In this document: piece by piece, positions 23,369 through 31,173 of the stretch
How positions within the stretch are numbered: position 1 is the first letter of the stretch
Layout: every line of letters starts with the position of its first letter
From: a bacterium
GTDB lineage: Bacteria; Chloroflexota; Dormibacteria; UBA8260; Bog-877
Direction: 5' to 3'
DNA length: 31,284 nucleotides
NCBI GenBank assembly: GCA_021802115.1
Contig: JAKABA010000029.1
Coordinates: forward strand, 1 to 31,284
Notes under the pieces: generated by a model
The model's database searches: none
Seen by the model: the letters and a program-made list of their open reading frames with translations, nothing else
Told to the model about the DNA's origin: nothing
Translations under genes and position numbers: made by a program

Positions 23369-25165
23369 TCAGGCCGGCACCGCCGCGGACTTGGCGCCCA
23401 CCAGCCCGAGCAGCCCCTCAGCTCCAATCGGAGGCGCTGCCTGCCAGGCCACGAGGGCCACTACCCCCCCGATCCTGGCCGCCTGCCTGATCCACCACGA
23501 CTCGTGCGCTGCCAGGGCGGAGAGAATGGGGTCAGCGGTCCCGGTCGCCAGCATGCTCTGGTTGACGACCCACTGGGCGGGGTGGATGCCGGCCCGAAGC
23601 AGATCCTCCTGAAGGGCCTGCGCCTCATGAACTGGGGTGGGCTCCGCCAGCGTCACCACTAGGACCCGGGTGAACTCGGGATCCCCCAGACGGTCGAGCA
23701 GCGCCGCAACCTCGGGTGGCACCTCGGCCGACTGCCGGCGAACCTCGCGCTGGAAGCTGCGCGCCGCGTCCAGCAGGAGCAGGGTGTGACCGCTCGGAGC
23801 CGTGTCGAGCACCACCACTGAGTCCCGGGCGCGGGCCACGGCGGCGGCGAACTCGCGAAAGACAGCTATCTCCTCGGTGCAGGGAGAGCGGAGGTCCTCC
23901 ACCAAGACCGCGTGCGCAGCGGCGTCCAGCCCAGACCCGGCGGTCGCCAGCACCTGGGAGGTGTAGGCGGCCGTGGCCGCCACCGGATCAATCCGCTCGA
24001 CCCTGAGATCGCTCGGGAGGTCGCCGAGGTCGCCCAGCACCTGGCTAACGTGGGCGGCAGGGTCCGTGGTGGAAAGCACCACAGGCACACCTCGCCGGGC
24101 CACCGCCACCGCGATCGCGGCGGCGATGGTGGTCTTGCCGACGCCGCCCTTCCCCATCGTCATGACCAAGCCTCGGCCCGCATCGGCGATCGAATCCACA
24201 AGGTTGGCCAGACCCAGCTCCGACACACCCTGGAGCTCGGCCGCGGTGGCACGGTCCTCGGTCGCACTGGAGCTCGGACCCGAGTGGAGAAGGCGGCGCA
24301 GGCCGTCTACTCCGAGCGGCGGAGCGTCCAGCAGGGGCACCGACTCGCGGCGCAGGCGCTGGAGATTGGATGGGGTGGCGGCCAGCGCCTCAGCCTGGCG
24401 GCCAGCGAAGGCGCGGGCGGTCCGATCTGAGGTGGTCGCAAGCTGACCCTCTGGGTAGACTCCGTTCACCACCAGCAACTGGTTGTCCAGCCCGGTGTCC
24501 GCCAACTCCGCGCTGGCCCGCGAAGCCTCCGCCAGCGCCCCTCGGTCCGGCCGCGTGACGAGAACCAAGGTTGCGCGAGCTGAGTCCGACAGCACCTGGA
24601 GCGCTTCTCGGTAGCGCGCTCGCTGCTCGGTCAGCCCCGAGAGCGGCCCGACGCAGGTGACCCCGACCTGGTTGGTGTCCAGGTAGCTTGTCCAAGCCCC
24701 CGGCAGGGCCAGCATGCGCAGCGTGTGCCCCGTGGGAGCGGTGTCGAAGATCACGTGGTCAAAGTCGGCCGGATCGGCCAGCAGACCGGTGAACCGGTCG
24801 AACGCCGCGATCTCCACGGTGCATGATCCCGACAGCTGCTCCTCTATCCCCGCCACCACCTGATCCGGCAGCACGCCGCGGTACGGCCCGACCACACGCT
24901 GCCGGTAAGCGGCGGCCGCAGCCATGGGGTCAATGTCCAGCGCCCAGAGGCGCTCAGTCCCGGGCACGAGCTGGGGCTCGCTCCCCAGAGAGGTGCCCAG
25001 AACCTCACTGAGGTTGGACGCCGGGTCGGTGCTCACCAGCAGCACCTTGGCGCCGCGATCGGCCAGGTTGACCGCCACGGCACAGGACAGCGAAGTCTTA
25101 CCGACCCCTCCTTTGCCGGTGAAGAAGAGGAACCGAGTTGGGTGATCAAGAAGTGAATTGAACAT
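23369..25165 (-). CDS. arsA: Arsenite/antimonite efflux ATPase subunit ArsA (two-domain form)
   Basis: ArsA is the cytoplasmic ATPase that drives the ArsB pump after binding As(III) or Sb(III). The 598-residue protein is the full tandem form with P-loops GKGGVGKTS (17-25) and GKGGVGKTT (338-346) and the ArsA signatures FDTAPTGHTLRML and LDTAPSGHTLLLLDA. The three metalloid-binding cysteines of E. coli ArsA (113, 172 and 422) have clear counterparts at Cys115, Cys171 and Cys429. The ATG at 25165 follows GAGGGTGG and comes 11 bases after arsD. The frame is open upstream of it, but that part covers arsD and its promoter in another frame. No arsB or acr3 pump gene is in the window. Confidence 0.95.
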   Translation of the reverse strand: MFNSLLDHPTRFLFFTGKGGVGKTSLSCAVAVNLADRGAKVLLVSTDPASNLSEVLGTSLGSEPQLVPGTERLWALDIDPMAAAAAYRQRVVGPYRGVLPDQVVAGIEEQLSGSCTVEIAAFDRFTGLLADPADFDHVIFDTAPTGHTLRMLALPGAWTSYLDTNQVGVTCVGPLSGLTEQRARYREALQVLSDSARATLVLVTRPDRGALAEASRASAELADTGLDNQLLVVNGVYPEGQLATTSDRTARAFAGRQAEALAATPSNLQRLRRESVPLLDAPPLGVDGLRRLLHSGPSSSATEDRATAAELQGVSELGLANLVDSIADAGRGLVMTMGKGGVGKTTIAAAIAVAVARRGVPVVLSTTDPAAHVSQVLGDLGDLPSDLRVERIDPVAATAAYTSQVLATAGSGLDAAAHAVLVEDLRSPCTEEIAVFREFAAAVARARDSVVVLDTAPSGHTLLLLDAARSFQREVRRQSAEVPPEVAALLDRLGDPEFTRVLVVTLAEPTPVHEAQALQEDLLRAGIHPAQWVVNQSMLATGTADPILSALAAHESWWIRQAARIGGVVALVAWQAAPPIGAEGLLGLVGAKSAAVPA

Positions 25166-25176
25166 CGCTGCCACCC

Positions 25177-25572
25177 TCAGCAGCAGCCCGATCGGGCCGC
25201 CGACTCTCCCCCACAGCACCCCTGCGCCGACTCTGCATGTGCCACCGGCACCCGGACTTCGTCGGCGGTGGCGGGAACATTTGCCCACTCGGCCATCTCG
25301 CTGCGAGAGGGGTAGCGCCCAGACGACCTGACCTCGCCACCGACCATGACCACCGGCAGCGCCGCTTCGCCGGACGCCTTGAGCAGCTCTCCGACCGCGG
25401 CCGTCGACACGAAGGCGCCCGGCTCCTGACTCAGGTTGAAGCGGCTCACCCTGACCCCCTGGCTCCCCAGCCAGTCCAGATCGCTGGCAAACCGTGCCAG
25501 CGCCGGATCGACCTGGGGTCCGCAAACGCCGGTCGAACAGCACATGGCGGGATCGAAAACCTGAACTTCCAT
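25177..25572 (-). CDS. arsD: Arsenic metallochaperone ArsD
   Basis: ArsD delivers As(III) to ArsA. The 131-residue protein has the vicinal pair and third cysteine needed for chaperone work (Cys11, Cys12, Cys17 in AMCCSTGVCGP) and two C-terminal vicinal pairs (Cys119-120, Cys130-131), as in plasmid R773 ArsD. Between them lies a thioredoxin-like fold with ALPVVMVGGEV. The ATG has CAGGAG 6 bases upstream. The arsD-arsA pair is a standard partnership, but an ArsR regulator, normally first, is missing here. Confidence 0.94.
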   Translation of the reverse strand: MEVQVFDPAMCCSTGVCGPQVDPALARFASDLDWLGSQGVRVSRFNLSQEPGAFVSTAAVGELLKASGEAALPVVMVGGEVRSSGRYPSRSEMAEWANVPATADEVRVPVAHAESAQGCCGGESAARSGCC

Positions 25573-25618
25573 AGCCAACTCCTGAAATCGCACCTTGGCC
25601 GTAGATGGCCCGCCCCGG

Positions 25619-25644
25619 AGTATATCGCACATCGACGATTTCCG
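25619..25644 (-). promoter_or_regulatory. Probable ars promoter with operator-like dyad
   Basis: On the minus strand CGGAAATCGTCGATGTGCG (25626-25644) is an imperfect palindrome (7 of 9 positions pair around the central T), followed at once by TATACT (25619-25624), a good -10 box about 47 bases before the arsD start. No good -35 box is seen. ArsR-family repressors bind dyads at such positions; the binding protein is unknown because no arsR lies nearby. Confidence 0.4.
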
Positions 25645-26758
25645 ATCTTAGCTCGTGGCCCTTCTCCCGACGGACGCCGTAACCTCCCCAGCCCCCCATC
25701 TGTCCACTGCAGTAGGGCCACATCAGAGATCGGGCCCCAGCTGGCGCTCCCCCCAGACCAGCACCGAAGCCAAAAGGAGGTGAGATCGGCCCAGGCGCCC
25801 GCGGCTGCCGTGCTTCAAGCCCTGCGGCCTGGCCATGGCGGCGTCGGCGGCACTCTCATCGGCCACCTGGGCGCGATGCCGAACGGTGGCCGGACGATCT
25901 CGACCGCAGCCCTCAGGTCGCAGGGCCATGAGCCCAAGGACAGGACACGTCGGAGTGCTGGGGATTCAGCCGGGTTGGCGAATTTCCCTGCCGTCGGAGT
26001 GCATTGGCAAGGGACCGGGGATGCGCCGGTCGCGGGCCGACGCGACCGGCGCCATGAGACCGATGACAACCGCCGCCGCAGGAGTCCCAGCGCCAACCAC
26101 AGGCCGGGCCGACGCGCGGCTGAAAGCCCCCTTCGCCAACGGCTCTAGCCTCCTCCGCGAATTGTCATCGGCCCAAGCCTGGCGTCGCTCGGCGTTGGTT
26201 CGCGACCGTGGTTCCACCCGCGTGCGCGCCGGAGCCGACTCAGACGGTCAATGAGGCGTGCGCCGGAGGGGCCCCGTACGGACCACCGAGGTGACGGGCA
26301 CGCGGCAGCTGGTCTATGGTCCCCTCGCCTGAAGCCAGCGACAGGCCTGCTGGTCGCGCCGACGCCCTCAGGCCCTTGCGACCAAGCTTCTGCCGAACAG
26401 CGCCGGTGTTGCCGGGGTGGCCCGCCCGGCCTCGGCAAGGTCTGGGAACCGGAGCCGAGCCGCGTTCCCCTCGATCTTGGTCGTTCCCTGAGGTCATGGG
26501 GCACCCGGCCCGGGCCGCCGCGGGGCAGTCGGCCCAAGCGGCTGGTGGGATCCTGTAGTCCCGCGCCCGCTGACCCGACATCCACCGCCCCACCAGGGTG
26601 GACGTGGCCACCGCTCATGAGGGCGACGATCGTCCCGAGAGAGCTCGCCGGCTGCGGCTTGAGGTTCGAAGCAGTCCACGCTCCCGGGGCAGCCCATTCG
26701 CGTGCCGCTAGACTTCCAGCAACTTGGCCGGCTCCCCGCTTCTCGCACAGGCGCGTCG
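25645..26758. other. Region of 1.1 kb without a supportable gene
   Basis: Open frames exist on both strands, as expected at this GC content, but their translations are rich in Arg, Pro, Gly and Ala and show no family motif, no membrane segment and no plausible ribosome binding site. No tRNA, repeat array or insertion-sequence ends were seen. The stretch may be decayed genes or a long intergenic spacer at the edge of the arsenic genes. Confidence 0.5.
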
Positions 26759-27777
26759 ATGAGCCCGCTCGCGATCTTGGCCGTCCTGGTGGTACTCGGC
26801 TTCGCGTTCATGCTCGGGGTCTCCGACGCCCCCAACGCCAGCGCCGCCCTGCTCGCCGCGCGAGCCACGTCCTACCGTGGGGCCATCAGCTTCGCGTTCA
26901 TCTTCCACGTCCTGGGGGGGTACTCGCCGGCCAAGCGGTCGCGGCGACCATGGTGACGCTGGTGCGGGTTCCCCCCTCGGCTGTTCCCGGGACCTATCTG
27001 GCCGGCGGCATTGCCACCATCGGCTTTACCTGGCTCGCCACCCGGCGCGGGATCCCAGTCAGCGCCAGCATCGGACTGGTGGGCGGCCTGGCGGGGGCCG
27101 CGGCCGTCGTGGGGGGCTGGACCGCGGTCGGCTGGGGCGGGCTGCATGGTTGGCGGCCATACGGGGTGATCGGCACCCTGGCCGCGGTTCTGGTCTCACC
27201 CCTACTGGGGGTCGTGGTCGCAGGGGCGCTCCGGAGGGCGTTGGAGCCGGTCGCCCAGCGGGCTACCCGGAGCTCCCTGCGGCCGATGCGCGGCTTGATC
27301 TGGCTCACCGCCGGCCTGGTGGCGGTCGCGGACGGGTCCAACGACGGCCAGAAGGCGATGGGACTGGTGACCGGCCTGCTGGTTGCCAGCGGCGCCCTCA
27401 GCCGCTTCTCCGTCCCTCTTTGGGTTACGGCGGTGGTGGCCGTGGTGCTTGCCACCGGCACCGCCCTGGGGGGGCGGCAGATCATCCGGACCGTGTCCTC
27501 ACGCTTCTACGGTGGTGGCCCCCTCGACGGTCTGGCGGCCCAGGCCGGCTCCGCGCTCGTGATCCTGGGGGCCAGCTATGCGGGGGCCCCGGTCAGCACC
27601 TCGACCATAGTCGCCTCCGGAATGGTCGGGGTCGGCGCCGTCCGCCGCCGCCGTCATGTGCGCTGGCCTACAGTGTCCAGGGTGGTGGCTGCGTGGCTGG
27701 TGACGGTGCCCGCCTGCGCCCTGATCGGCGCTTCCCTGGTAGCGCTCGCCCGTCTGGCCGGTGTCATCCACCTGTGA
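26759..27777 (+). pseudogene. PiT family inorganic phosphate transporter, reading frame broken at a run of seven G
   Basis: Two frames together encode one PiT transporter of about 339 residues. The first (from ATG 26759) gives MSPLAILAVLVVLGFAFMLG, then SDAPNASAALLAA, the first PiT motif (usually GxNDxANA), and FIFHVLGG. At the G run 26914-26920 the homology jumps to the -1 frame: GVLAGQAVAATMVTLVRV onward, with several membrane segments and the second PiT motif VADGSNDGQKAMG. In zero frame the protein would stop after a few residues. One missing G explains it, but GGGGGGG also has the form of a -1 slippery site, so a programmed shift or sequencing error are alternatives. PiT proteins are low-affinity phosphate symporters that can also admit arsenate. 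A DUF47 gene follows 13 bases on. Confidence 0.8.
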
Positions 27778-27790
27778 GCCGGGGCCCAAG

Positions 27791-28423
27791 ATGAATCGCT
27801 CGAAAGCCAGCTGGTGGAGAACACTGCTTCCCGGCTCGGGACCCAATGTGATGTCCCTGCTGGTTGCGCAGGGCAAATTGACCCAGGAGGGGCTTTCGCA
27901 CTTCGCCGTCTGGTCCGGCTCCGGGTCTCAGTCAGAGGCCGATGAGGTCCACCGCTGCCGGACCGAGGCCTACCAGGCCCGTCGCACCCTCCTTGCTGCC
28001 CTGCAGGCCGCGCTCTCCACCCCTCTGGACCAGGAGGATCTGTACATCCTGTCGGAGCGCCTGGATCGGGTCATCAACGAGGCCAAGGACACCGTCCGCG
28101 AGGCAGAGGTTTTGGGCTGGGCGCCGGACGCCCACGCGAAGGCGATGGGAAGCTGTCTAAGCGACGCCACATCGTCCCTGGCAGCAGCGTTCGCCATGTT
28201 GCCGCGTGATCTCAACGGGGCCGGCCGCCAGGCGGATGCCTCCACCGGCACCGTCCGTCATGTCGAACACAGGTACCGGGAGGCTATGACCAGCCTGCTG
28301 GGCAGCGACGACGTCCGCTCGGTCATCGCCGCCCAGGACCTCTACCGACGCTATGCCAGAGTGGCGGATCACGTGGTCGCGGTGGCTGACCGCCTCTGGT
28401 ACGCAGTGCTGCGCGGAGCATGA
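27791..28423 (+). CDS. DUF47/PhoU-like protein paired with a PiT transporter
   Basis: The 210-residue, largely helical protein has the layout of the DUF47 family (PhoU-like): an N-terminal WWRTLLPGSGPNVMSLLVAQG, a middle DLYILSERLDRVINEAKDTVREAEVLG, which is the family's DREDI-like metal-binding helix, and a C-terminal LYRRYARVADHVVAVADRLWYAVL. DUF47 genes stand next to PiT genes in many bacteria and are thought to regulate uptake. The ATG at 27791 is 13 bases after the PiT stop; a GTG at 27761 overlapping PiT is the alternative. If the PiT gene is truly dead, this partner has so far kept an intact frame. Confidence 0.82.
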   Translation: MNRSKASWWRTLLPGSGPNVMSLLVAQGKLTQEGLSHFAVWSGSGSQSEADEVHRCRTEAYQARRTLLAALQAALSTPLDQEDLYILSERLDRVINEAKDTVREAEVLGWAPDAHAKAMGSCLSDATSSLAAAFAMLPRDLNGAGRQADASTGTVRHVEHRYREAMTSLLGSDDVRSVIAAQDLYRRYARVADHVVAVADRLWYAVLRGA

Positions 28424-28461
28424 TCGGCCAACGGCCGATGACGCCTGCGGTCAGTCCGCAG
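28423..28461 (+). terminator. Two adjacent hairpins after the PiT-DUF47 pair
   Basis: ATCGGCC-aac-GGCCGAT (28423-28439, 7-bp stem, beginning in the stop codon) is followed by CTGCGG-tcagt-CCGCAG (28445-28461, 6-bp stem). No T-run follows. They lie between convergent genes and probably end transcription. The remaining 166 bases to the next gene show nothing. Confidence 0.5.
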
Positions 28462-28627
28462 TCCTGCCCAAGGAGTCACAGTCGGCGGGTGGGTCCCGAG
28501 CAGCGGACCGACGTCGGCGGCGCCGCGTGACGGTTGGTCACGATCTCCCACACCACAACGGATCGAGCCCCCTCCAATTTCCGCCGAGCCGGGCAGCCCC
28601 TCACGGAAAAACCGGTCCCCCCCCTGG

Positions 28628-29350
28628 TCATCGACATCGCGATGCCCGCCATTCGCGGTACGCAGCCGTCACCAGCTCGGCATTGCCACTGGCGGCGCTG
28701 CCATCGGCGAGCAGCAGGCTGTCCTCGAAGCCGATTCTCACAGCCAAACCTCGGTTGGCGGCGAGGCGGAGCAACGGCCAGGCGGATCTCTCCTCTCCGT
28801 GCAGCAGCAACGGACGATCGAGTGGCGCCGCCAGGCCGATCAGGCGCTCCGCCGACACCACTGCATCGTCGACGTCGGCGTCGGTGATCTCCAGGAGAAG
28901 GTATCTGCAGGACCCGGCGAGGCCGCTGGCCAGGAGGCGCCCGAAACCGTCAGTACCGCTCCAAATGCCGGCATCGACGGCAATGCCCCGGTCGAGACAG
29001 CGCCTGGCGATCTGCTCCCCGCCCTCTTCATGGAAGTTGACCGAGACGTGGTCGGGAAGCACCGTCCAGGAGGAGATCTGCTGCAGCCGCTCGGAGACCG
29101 ATGCGGTCCAGGCGCCGGTCGTGACGCCGACGGGCACGCGGCAACACCGGGCGCGTACCGCGACGAGCGCGGCGGCGACCAGCCCGGATTCGATACTGTC
29201 GGCTCCCGCGGGGTCCTTGGGATGAAGGTGCAGATCGGTGGCGCCGGCGCGGACGCAGGCCTCGGCGTCATCGGCGATCTCCGCCGGTGTCACGGGGATC
29301 GGGGCACGTCCATCCGGCACGCGGGCTCCGTTCAGGCAGGCCTGCAGCAT
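28628..29350 (-). CDS. DUF849 / beta-keto acid cleavage enzyme (BKACE) family protein
   Basis: The 240-residue protein starts MLQACLNGARVPDGRAPIPVTPAEIADDA and has the zinc-binding HLHPKD (His41, His43), a TIM-barrel pattern, and GFEDSLLLADG near the end carrying the expected active-site Glu. BKACE enzymes condense a beta-keto acid with acetyl-CoA and cleave it into a CoA ester and acetoacetate; the model enzyme acts in lysine fermentation, but members have many substrates. It is shorter than the typical 270-300 residues. The start at ATG 29350 fits the conserved N-terminus; a longer frame reaches 29443 without conservation. It has no partner gene nearby, so its substrate is unknown. Confidence 0.82.
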   Translation of the reverse strand: MLQACLNGARVPDGRAPIPVTPAEIADDAEACVRAGATDLHLHPKDPAGADSIESGLVAAALVAVRARCCRVPVGVTTGAWTASVSERLQQISSWTVLPDHVSVNFHEEGGEQIARRCLDRGIAVDAGIWSGTDGFGRLLASGLAGSCRYLLLEITDADVDDAVVSAERLIGLAAPLDRPLLLHGEERSAWPLLRLAANRGLAVRIGFEDSLLLADGSAASGNAELVTAAYREWRASRCR

Positions 29351-30409
29351 CACAGCAGCCCAGCATGCCACAGCGATCCGACCGTCAGCTTGGGCGACCG
29401 CGCGGTGCACCGCCAACCCCCGGGGGCCCGATGCTTGCCCCACAGCCTATCCGGCGGACCGTCGTTCGGGCCCCAGGCGAGGCGTTCGACCGCCCCGGAG
29501 ATCGCTGACCGGCAATGCTGGACGCGCCGGCCAGCGGTCCAGGTGCCCATGGGGCTCTCTCGACTGCACGGTGGTGGTGCCGGGTTCGTCCACAGGCTTG
29601 TTCGGTTGCCCCGCTTGATTGAGCACCTGTGCGAGCAAACCAACGGGGACCGCCCTGAGCGCTGGCCGCGTCGTCCGGTCCGGCCGGCCCCGCCGGGTCC
29701 CGGATGCCCGCAGCTCTTGAGAGTCAGGCCCAGACAATCGACACGGCCCGCCGGGTTGGGTGGCGGCCGCGGATCCTGATGCCCTTGATCGCGTTCGTGG
29801 CATGAGCATGGCCACGCGCTGTGGAAGGTGGGCCTCGGGCCCTCCGGTGTGGGAGCTCGTAGCCGGGGTGGCGCGACCGCGAGCCGGAGCCACCATTGAG
29901 CTCCCGAGGTACGAAGGGTGAGGTCCCGGGGGTCCTGCGGCGTCTGTTGAGACCGGGTCACCCCTCCGATCGGCAACGCTTCGGACCCGCGACGAGTAGG
30001 AGGCATCGAGAGGGCCATGCGCTGCAGCCCGCACTCAACCAGCTGGGGCTCGCCACGCCACGCCGCCCTTGGTGACCGCCCGCCCACCGCTTCCATCGCG
30101 CGCGCGAGGAGCGTGGCGACTCGAGGGTGCGGCCGATCCCAGCGGCGCAGGCCGACCCGCCACCTTGCCCCAGGGAGGGAGGTCGGCAGCCCAGCCATCG
30201 GCCGGGGCCTTCGGCCGATGGAACTTGCCCCGACTTGAGGAGAAGCGTCGCTGTGGTGAGGGGGGCGCCCTGCCTCAACGCCGCCAGCACCCGGGCCGCA
30301 GCCCCGGCAACGGTCCTGGACGCCTGGGGTGGCTGCGCAGTGGTAGTTCGCCCAGTGGGTGGCCGGGGACAGGGCGCCGAGCCCGACCGGGGTCCGGGCC
30401 GGTCGGTGG
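29351..30409. other. Region of 1.06 kb without a supportable gene
   Basis: A long minus-strand frame (30444 to 29350) crosses this stretch, but its translation is Arg/Pro/Ser-rich with no family motif, and it runs through the padR promoter. Plus-strand frames look equally random. An imperfect palindrome (CGTGGCATG against CATGGCCACG) lies at 29796-29815. No tRNA or mobile-element ends were recognised. Decayed genes or a long spacer are both possible. Confidence 0.5.
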
Positions 30410-30448
30410 TTGACACCGATATATCGCTGAGCTATTATCGACATGTCG
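30410..30448 (+). promoter_or_regulatory. padR promoter with two matching palindromic operators
   Basis: TTGACA (30410-30415), a 17-base spacer and TATTAT (30433-30438) make a near-consensus sigma70 promoter. CGATATATCG (30417-30426, in the spacer) and CGACATGTCG (30439-30448, just after the -10 box) are each perfect 10-bp palindromes of the form CGAYATRTCG. Their centres are 22 bases apart, about two helical turns, so two dimers could bind on one face. Binding by the downstream PadR protein, giving autorepression, is the natural inference. Confidence 0.65.
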
Positions 30449-30476
30449 GATACGGTTCACGGTTGGAGGAAGCGAC

Positions 30477-31115
30477 ATGATCGAGGAAGGATGGATGGAG
30501 CGAGAGCACCAGATGCGGGGACGCTGCGCCGGGGAGCCGGGCGGCCGGCACCGGGGCCGCTGTGGCCGGCTTGATGGCGAGGGGTTCAACCGAGGCTTCA
30601 TGGGCGGAAGAGGCGGAGGCATGAGGGGTCCCATGGGGATGGGGCGCGCTCCCCGCGGCAATGTGCGCGCCGCCATCCTGCTGCTGCTCAGCGAACAGCC
30701 CCGCAATGGGTACCAGATCATGCAGGAGATCGGGGAACGCAGCAACGGCGTCTGGCACCCTAGCCCCGGGTCCGTGTACCCCGCCCTTCAGCAGTTGGAC
30801 GATGAGGGCTTGGTCAGAGTCCAGGAGGTGGACGGCCAGCGGACCTACACCTTGACCGATGCTGGCGAGGCGTACCTACAGGCTCACCGCTCCGAGTTCG
30901 GCTTGCCGTGGGACGAGGCTTCGCGGGCCGTCGGCAACGACGTGCACGAACTGATGTCGTTGATGCGGCAGTCGGCGGCCGCACTCTTCCAGGTCGTCCG
31001 GGCGGGAGACTCAGCCCAGGTGGCCAAGGCGGCCCAGCTGATGAAGGAGACGCGCCGCTCCCTGTATCGGATCCTGGCCGAGGAGGAAGAGACCGGGGGC
31101 GGCCACGGTGCCTAG
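30477..31115 (+). CDS. PadR family transcriptional regulator with Gly/Arg-rich N-terminal extension
   Basis: The 212-residue protein has a PadR winged helix at about 60-140 (RAAILLLLSEQPRNGYQIMQ, then PSPGSVYPALQQLDDEGLV and GQRTYTLTDAGEAYL) and a C-terminal helical dimerisation part. The first 58 residues are rich in Gly, Arg, Met and His with two Cys, an extension often seen in PadR proteins whose role is unclear. The ATG has GGAGG 8 bases upstream; an internal ATG at 30495 is possible. PadR proteins are usually repressors of neighbouring transport or stress genes and of themselves. The only downstream gene lies at the window edge. Confidence 0.92.
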   Translation: MIEEGWMEREHQMRGRCAGEPGGRHRGRCGRLDGEGFNRGFMGGRGGGMRGPMGMGRAPRGNVRAAILLLLSEQPRNGYQIMQEIGERSNGVWHPSPGSVYPALQQLDDEGLVRVQEVDGQRTYTLTDAGEAYLQAHRSEFGLPWDEASRAVGNDVHELMSLMRQSAAALFQVVRAGDSAQVAKAAQLMKETRRSLYRILAEEEETGGGHGA

Positions 31116-31173
31116 CCGCCGGCTGACCCGCACGGCGCGAGGTGGTGCGGCACCGGCATGATTAAATCCGCCT

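Noticed and set aside
25166..25723. N-terminal extension of the arsA frame
   Set aside because: It covers arsD and its promoter in another frame; ArsA proteins begin just before the first P-loop, as with ATG 25165.
26251..26912. A 508-residue frame as the whole PiT gene
   Set aside because: Its first 220 residues show no transporter pattern; the true N-terminus with SDAPNASA lies in the other frame from 26759.
29350..30444. A 364-codon minus-strand frame as a gene
   Set aside because: Composition is that of a GC-rich shadow frame, no motif is recognisable, and it overlaps the padR promoter and operators.
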